Positions 58,949 through 64,000 of a stretch of DNA of 64,000 nucleotides are shown piece by piece (the first letter of the stretch is position 1; each line of letters begins with the position of its first letter). Source of the DNA: B30-G6 sp963701385 (GTDB taxonomy: Bacteria > Desulfobacterota > Desulfobacteria > Desulfobacterales > B30-G6); NCBI GenBank assembly GCA_963701385.1, contig CAVOZW010000004.1, forward strand, positions 1 through 64,000, in the 5' to 3' direction. The translations under genes and the position numbers were made by a program. The notes below the pieces were generated by a model. It saw nothing but the letters and a program-made list of their open reading frames with translations. It did no database searches and had not been told where the DNA came from.

Positions 58949-60880
58949 ATGGCTCGAACATATACGTATGAAGATCTACTCCAAAGGGTCGAGACACTCG
59001 AAGAGAGAGAAAATACCTATCGCCACCTATTTGAATCGGCCATGGTGGGAATCTATCGCACGCGGATTGAAGACGGAAAGTTTCTGGCAGCCAATCTGGC
59101 ACTGGCCAAAATGATGGGGTACGAATCGGTTGAGCGTTTTGTGGAAGTGTATGTAACGTCAACGGGTTACACGGATCCCAATCGCCGGATGGAACTCCTC
59201 GAACAGCTGCAGTTGCATGGACAGGTCGACGGTTTTGAGGCTGAGATGGTTCGTGCTGATGGCTCCCCCATTCAAATTGCCCTGTCTGCAACGGCGTACC
59301 CCGAGCAGGGTTATCTCGAGGGTGTTATCATCGATATCACAGACCGCAAACAAAGCGAAGAAGCGCTGCGAGCCTCGCACAAAAGATTCCTGACGGTTCT
59401 GGACAGCATTGACGCTACGATTTACGTGGCGGACATGCAAACATATGAAATTCTCTTTATGAACAAAAACATGATCGACAGTTTTGGTAAGGATTTTGTC
59501 GGTGAAATCTGTTGGGATGTTTTTCGAGGAGAATTAAAGCCCTGCCAGCACTGCACCAATCATCGATTGATTGATAAAAACAGAAAGGCAACCGGTGTTT
59601 ATGTCTGGCAAGTTAAAAATCCAATTACCGGTAAATGGTACATCAATTACGATCGTGCCATTGAGTGGACAGACGGCCGATTGGTCAGGCTTCAAATAGC
59701 CACAGACATTACCGAATTTAAAAAAATGGAGGAAAGGCTTCGTCAGACACACAAGATGGAAGCCATCGGCACCCTCGCAGGCGGGATTGCGCATAATTTC
59801 AACAACCTGCTGATGGGCATCCAGGGGCACACGTCCCTGATGTCAATTGAGCTGGATGCGTCCCACCCGCATATGGAACGCATCAATGCCATCAATGAGT
59901 ATATCCAAAGCGCGGTGGCGCTGACCAGTCAACTGCTTGGTTTTGTTCGTGGGGGAAAATACGAGGTAAAGCCGATTGATTTGAACGAGCTGGTGCTTGA
60001 AAGTGCAAAAATGTTCGGTCGAACCCGTAAAGAAATTCGAATCCACACCGACATCGGGCAGCCAAAACTTGTGGTTGAAGCCGACAGAACACAAATCGAA
60101 CAGGTTCTATTGAATTTGTATATCAACGCCTGGCAGGCCATGCCAGACGGTGGCGAGCTCTACCTGGAAACATCGATCGCCAACCTGGACGATGCCGCCT
60201 CCCAGGTGTACCAGATCGACCCGGGGTGCTACGTCAAGATTTCAGTTACCGACACCGGCGTCGGCATGAACGAGGCCACCTGTCAACGAATTTTTGACCC
60301 TTTTTTTACCACCAAGGACAATAGCCGTGGAACCGGGCTGGGTCTGGCATCCGCTTATGGCATTATCAAGAATCACCATGGCATAATCACGGTATCCAGC
60401 GAAGTCGGTCATAGAACGACATTCAACATATACCTGCCGGCATCGGAAAAGAAACTTCCAAAAGAGACAGCTACGGAAGGCAAAATAACCCCAGGATCGG
60501 AAACCATTCTTTTGATTGATGATGAAAAAAAGATCCTTGAGGTGGCTCAGGCCATGCTGACAAAACTTGGCTACCATGTTGTTGTTGCCGGAAGCGGAAA
60601 AGAGGCCGTCCAGATGATGTCCCAACAGGGCACGTCCATCGCGCTGGTCATTTTAGACCTGATCATGCCGGGAATGGATGGCGGCATGACATTCGATCGA
60701 ATTCGCGACATTCAGCCCGATATGCCGGTGTTGATATCCAGCGGTTATGCCATCGACGGGCAGGCAACCGAAATCCTGAACCGAGGCTGCAATGGCTTCA
60801 TTCAAAAGCCCTACAGCCTCTCTGAGCTTTCGCAAAAAATCAGACAAATATGTGATGGCCGGAACACAAGCGTTCACTAA
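58949..60880 (+). CDS. Cytoplasmic PAS-PAS hybrid histidine kinase
   Basis: This 643-residue protein has a short coiled coil, two PAS domains (about 20-140 and 145-265, the second with CWDVFRGELKPCQHC), HisKA with His282 in IAHNFNNLLMG, HATPase_c (NLYINAWQAM, DTGVGM, GTGLGLAS) and a C-terminal receiver with Asp570 in ILDLIMPG and Lys in IQKPY. There is no membrane segment. The cysteines in the second PAS match the CxxC pattern in the PAS of the heme-motif kinase, possibly a redox or Fe-S feature. It ends four bases into the convergent radical SAM gene. Confidence 0.85.
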   Translation: MARTYTYEDLLQRVETLEERENTYRHLFESAMVGIYRTRIEDGKFLAANLALAKMMGYESVERFVEVYVTSTGYTDPNRRMELLEQLQLHGQVDGFEAEMVRADGSPIQIALSATAYPEQGYLEGVIIDITDRKQSEEALRASHKRFLTVLDSIDATIYVADMQTYEILFMNKNMIDSFGKDFVGEICWDVFRGELKPCQHCTNHRLIDKNRKATGVYVWQVKNPITGKWYINYDRAIEWTDGRLVRLQIATDITEFKKMEERLRQTHKMEAIGTLAGGIAHNFNNLLMGIQGHTSLMSIELDASHPHMERINAINEYIQSAVALTSQLLGFVRGGKYEVKPIDLNELVLESAKMFGRTRKEIRIHTDIGQPKLVVEADRTQIEQVLLNLYINAWQAMPDGGELYLETSIANLDDAASQVYQIDPGCYVKISVTDTGVGMNEATCQRIFDPFFTTKDNSRGTGLGLASAYGIIKNHHGIITVSSEVGHRTTFNIYLPASEKKLPKETATEGKITPGSETILLIDDEKKILEVAQAMLTKLGYHVVVAGSGKEAVQMMSQQGTSIALVILDLIMPGMDGGMTFDRIRDIQPDMPVLISSGYAIDGQATEILNRGCNGFIQKPYSLSELSQKIRQICDGRNTSVH

Positions 60881-62070
60881 GTCATCTGATGCCATACCCC
60901 GGGGATACGTGTATCGCAAAACTTGCAATGATTTCCCGACAGGTTATAGGTGGCAATAACATATCCCTGGCGCTCGATCAGTAATTTTTTGCAGTTGTGA
61001 CAGTAGGTGTTGTTGCCTTCATGGCGGGCCACGTTACCGACATAGGCGTAATGGATCCCCTGCTGCATGGCCAGTTCCCGATAGCGGGTCAAGGTAGATA
61101 CCGGGGTCGGGGGCAGTCGATTCAATTTGTAAGACGGGAAAAACCGCAGAAAGTGAAGCGGATAATCAGGACCGACGTTTTCCAATATCCAGCCGCACAT
61201 GGCCTTGACCATGTCCTCATCATCTGTATACCCGGGGACCACCAGGTTGATCATCTCGAAATGAACGCCTTGTTCGTGCAGGGTTTTAAAGGTGTTCAAT
61301 ACGGGCTTTAAGCGACCGCCATTCAGTTTACGGTAAATATCATCATCGAAAGATTTAATATTGAGGGTTGCCGAATCAAGCACCTCGCAAAGTGCCAGAA
61401 GCGGTTCGGTATTTATGAACGCATTGGAAACCCACAGGTTATACAAGCCCGCCTCTTTCGCCAGACGGGCAATATCGATCATGTATTCAAAAAAAGTGGT
61501 CGGCTCGGAATAGGTGTAGGCAATGGATTGGGCCCCGGCCTTTTGGGCGGCATCAATGACATCGGTCGGGAAAAGATCGTAGGTATTCGTCACTTCGTGG
61601 GGCTTGGCCTGGGATATTTCCCAGTTCTGACAGTTCAGACATCGAAAATTGCAGCCGGTGGTGGCAAGAGAAAAAGCCTTGGTGTGCGGTTTGAAATGGT
61701 AAAGCGGTTTTTTTTCAATGGGGTCGGTGTTCACCGAACAGGGGTTACCATAGGCCAGGCTGTATAATTTACCGTCTATGTTAACCTTGGAGCGGCAGAC
61801 GCTGCGATCACCCGGCGCAAGCATGCAGCGGTTGGGGCAGATACCACAGACCACTTTGCCGTTTGGCAACTTTTTATATAAAAACCCTTCGTGAGACCAT
61901 TTCCAGCGTTTTTTTGGCGCATCACCTTTGAATACTTTGCCGCGAAGGTCGCCGGCAATAGCGGCTGCGCAGGAACCCGGCCCAAACGGACCCAAGCATT
62001 GGGAAGCGATGGCCGTGGTGAAACAAGCAGCACCGCCGTAGATGAATTGACGTCTGGATAGGTTGTTCAT
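60877..62070 (-). CDS. amrS: AmrS-type radical SAM protein with Tat signal
   Basis: This 397-residue protein begins with a twin-arginine signal (SRRQFIYGG) and a hydrophobic stretch to about residue 35. The radical SAM motif CNFRCLNC near residue 140 binds the [4Fe-4S] cluster. CGICPNRCML precedes it and CHNCKKLL...CKFCDTRIPG ends the protein. This is the layout of the AmmeMemoRadiSam system radical SAM enzyme. The Tat signal is unusual for a radical SAM enzyme and suggests export as a folded, cofactor-loaded protein; some family members share this. The other AMMECR1 and Memo partners are not in the window. Confidence 0.85.
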   Translation of the reverse strand: MNNLSRRQFIYGGAACFTTAIASQCLGPFGPGSCAAAIAGDLRGKVFKGDAPKKRWKWSHEGFLYKKLPNGKVVCGICPNRCMLAPGDRSVCRSKVNIDGKLYSLAYGNPCSVNTDPIEKKPLYHFKPHTKAFSLATTGCNFRCLNCQNWEISQAKPHEVTNTYDLFPTDVIDAAQKAGAQSIAYTYSEPTTFFEYMIDIARLAKEAGLYNLWVSNAFINTEPLLALCEVLDSATLNIKSFDDDIYRKLNGGRLKPVLNTFKTLHEQGVHFEMINLVVPGYTDDEDMVKAMCGWILENVGPDYPLHFLRFFPSYKLNRLPPTPVSTLTRYRELAMQQGIHYAYVGNVARHEGNNTYCHNCKKLLIERQGYVIATYNLSGNHCKFCDTRIPGVWHQMT

Positions 62071-62094
62071 GCTTAATTAATCGCTCGCAGGATG

Positions 62095-64000
62095 TTATTT
62101 TTGGCGCCTGCTGGTGCCGATTAACATCAAACTAACCAATTTCAAGCCGATTAAGCCTCCTGCGGTCCAGCGTATCCCCGCATAGGGAATCAGGATGACA
62201 CTGGTCAACAGGGTACCCCATGCGGCTCCCATCAGATCTGCCGAAAAGGAGCGGGTGGCCGCTGAGCTATCACTGCCCTTTAGATACAGTGCCACCGGAA
62301 ATTGAAAACCACAGACCAGCGATACCGCAAAGCCGAACACAAGGTAAAAGGCCATCGGAAGGTGGTCGGCAACATTTGTGATGGCCAGTATAAACAGTAC
62401 CAGGAAGGCAATCAGAAACACATCGGTCAGAGCCAGGACTCTCTTTCCCTGTCGGCACAGTCGCTTACCGAGCCAGGCACCGGGTAGTAGACCTGCCAAA
62501 AAGACTGTGACAATAATTCCGATTTGCAGGTAAATATAGCCGAAATAAATTTGAAATGCAAAGATAACCAGTATTTCACTGCCCATGGTCATACTCCCGG
62601 TCGAGAACAGAAGAAACTCCTCTCTGGAAACACGAAACAGGTATATGACGGTAAGAACGGCGATCACAAGAAAAAAATTCACCGGAGATGTTTGAAATTT
62701 CGCAAACCACTGGGAGAACATCAAGCGCATCAAATATGGCGAATGATCGACATTGCGAGGGGTAGAAGGGTCCAAAAGCGTGTTCAAGCGCTGAATTCTC
62801 TCGGGCGGCAGGTTGCCGTAAAAAAAACCGCTGATATATTCGGTGCTGATGTGCTTTTGTTTTAGAGCGGTCGGGATATCCGTGATCAGGCTGCTATCGC
62901 TGCATAAAAAAAACACCTTTTGTCCGGGCAGTAACAACACATGTTTGAAATGTGTTCCGGCTGTGTTGTAAAGTGAGGACAACTTTTGTCGCTGGGGTTC
63001 CGCAAGATAGGTGTCAAAACCATCCATGGAAAAACTCAGCACACCACCTTCCACAAGGTGATTACTCGCCATGAAAAAAAAATCATCCGTGTAAAAGCGA
63101 TTAAGCTGAAATGTGTCGGGTTCGGGCAAATTGACCAGAATGACATCGTAGTTTTTTTTCGATTGAGACAAATAGGCCCGGCCATCCTCATGAATAATAT
63201 TTAAGCCCCTGATGTTCTTGATCAGGTCAAAGCGCAATTTGACGGCCGCAACCTCGGGATCCAGTTCCAGGTAATCGACGGATTGGATGGGGTATTTTTC
63301 CAGCTCTGCCATGACACCGCCTTCGGCCGAAATCAGGAGCACATGTTCCACAACATCCCGTTGGGACAAGGGATAATGAATCGTTTCTTCCGCAATGCTC
63401 AGGTTCTGATTGCTGAACGTCGGCATACCGCTCTCAAACAAGGTAAATTGCTCTCGGTCCTGATGGACGGCAATTCGGCCGTATGGGGTGTCGCGATAGA
63501 AGACCATCTTACCCTCGGCGGGTGCCAGAGACCATTTTTCAAGCCCGATACCGGCACCTAAAAACACGGCAACGCATACGACGGCAGCTATAACTCCGGG
63601 ATGGTTTCTGCGCGAGGGAGTAAAAAGCAAATAGCTCGACGCCAGTAACGGCAGGTATGCCAGACACAGGGCTGCCAACGGGTTGAACAGAAAAACCAGG
63701 CCGAAAGAGAACAGGATGCCACCGCAGACATCTCCGATGTTGTCGCTAATGTAGATGCGCGCAGCGGGGTAATCCACGGTGTCGGTCCGCAGCACAAAAA
63801 GGCTGTATGGCAGTACAAAACCAAGCAGCAGGCAATATGGGGCAATGGTCAGGAGGATGAAAAGCAAGGTGGGATAAAATCCCACCGAACTGCCTTGTAT
63901 AAAAATGATGTCACGAAGCTGGCGAATGGCCAGAATTTGCACAAGGGCCAGGGGGCCTAAAACCAGGGAAAGCCACGCCAGGATGTTGGCCGTGAGTTTG
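62095..64000 (-). CDS. Membrane-bound spermidine synthase-like protein, 5' end outside the window
   Basis: The frame is open to base 64000 and the residues there (LAWLSLVLGPLAL) form a membrane helix, so the true start lies beyond the edge. The visible order is N-terminal helices, a spermidine synthase-like Rossmann domain (about 230-390 of the visible part: VLLISAEGGVMAELEKYP, VDYLELDPEVAAVKLR, HEDGRAYL, VILVNLPEPDTFQLNRFYTDDFF), and about eight further helices. The SAM-site GGG motif is altered to AEGGV. Such fused proteins are common in Desulfobacterota; function unknown. It lies 24 bases from the radical SAM gene and is read before it. Confidence 0.8.
   Translation of the reverse strand, partial: KLTANILAWLSLVLGPLALVQILAIRQLRDIIFIQGSSVGFYPTLLFILLTIAPYCLLLGFVLPYSLFVLRTDTVDYPAARIYISDNIGDVCGGILFSFGLVFLFNPLAALCLAYLPLLASSYLLFTPSRRNHPGVIAAVVCVAVFLGAGIGLEKWSLAPAEGKMVFYRDTPYGRIAVHQDREQFTLFESGMPTFSNQNLSIAEETIHYPLSQRDVVEHVLLISAEGGVMAELEKYPIQSVDYLELDPEVAAVKLRFDLIKNIRGLNIIHEDGRAYLSQSKKNYDVILVNLPEPDTFQLNRFYTDDFFFMASNHLVEGGVLSFSMDGFDTYLAEPQRQKLSSLYNTAGTHFKHVLLLPGQKVFFLCSDSSLITDIPTALKQKHISTEYISGFFYGNLPPERIQRLNTLLDPSTPRNVDHSPYLMRLMFSQWFAKFQTSPVNFFLVIAVLTVIYLFRVSREEFLLFSTGSMTMGSEILVIFAFQIYFGYIYLQIGIIVTVFLAGLLPGAWLGKRLCRQGKRVLALTDVFLIAFLVLFILAITNVADHLPMAFYLVFGFAVSLVCGFQFPVALYLKGSDSSAATRSFSADLMGAAWGTLLTSVILIPYAGIRWTAGGLIGLKLVSLMLIGTSRRQK

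Overview
The window reads as chromosomal DNA of a sulfate-reducing Desulfobacterota, most like the Desulfobacteraceae/Desulfosarcina group. The evidence is DsrC with both C-terminal cysteines, a siroheme-decarboxylase-type regulator-like protein, several heterodisulfide-reductase (HdrA) proteins with Flx/Mvh-type partners, a one-subunit pyruvate:ferredoxin oxidoreductase, a class I fumarase, two likely selenoproteins, sigma-54 promoters and an unusually large number of two-component proteins. The taxon is inferred from gene content; no rRNA or marker gene is present.

Layout. 1-7.7 kb: small receiver proteins with two histidine-kinase-like proteins, a TSUP (TauE/SafE) exporter and a small membrane partner. 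7.7-11.6 kb: mobile DNA, namely a group II intron with its reverse transcriptase and a visible domain V, an IS110/IS1111 element, and a long imperfect palindrome. 11.8-13.4 kb: one receiver and a cysteine-rich protein with a GcvH-like domain lacking the lipoyl lysine. 13.6-29.0 kb: a sigma-54 promoter with GTTGCAAC-type upstream sites heads a long run: a pseudo-receiver, a DsrMK-like fused membrane Fe-S protein, an HdrA-GltD fusion, an MvhD, an FrhB/FdhB-like protein, a double HdrA with a receiver domain inside it, a kinase with c-type heme motifs in its sensor domain, and a receiver-kinase. 29-36 kb: an exported protein, miaA, a kinase with a Rossmann sensor plus its NtrC-type partner, and a protein with two receivers flanking a duplicated cysteine module behind a second sigma-54 promoter. 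36-46.4 kb: a second electron-bifurcation cluster: a short HdrA N-half with an in-frame TGA (likely selenocysteine), NuoE- and NuoF-like proteins, a NuoG-HdrA-HdrA fusion, a selenocysteine MvhD, three Flx-like subunits, and dsrC. 46.4-64 kb: YjbQ, an AhbA/B-like protein, two hybrid kinases, a nitrilase, a YkgJ-type protein, a thioesterase, PFOR, fumarase, a monooxygenase-like protein, an AmrS-type radical SAM protein and a spermidine-synthase-like membrane protein cut by the window edge.

How the genes may work together. Three HdrA polypeptides or sets each carry a different extra module in the same ferredoxin stretch: GltD (NAD(P)H), a receiver, and NuoEFG (NADH). This suggests one flavin electron-bifurcating chassis adapted to different inputs. 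The receiver has every residue needed for phosphorylation and is followed directly by a heme-motif kinase and a receiver-kinase. A plausible reading is that phosphorylation controls this HdrA. That is inference from sequence and gene order, not shown.

Caveats. Five reading-frame breaks in otherwise conserved genes are each explained by one extra or missing base, mostly in short homopolymers, so sequence error is as likely as gene decay. Promoter, operator and RNA-structure calls were made by eye. Hand-read positions may be off by a base.
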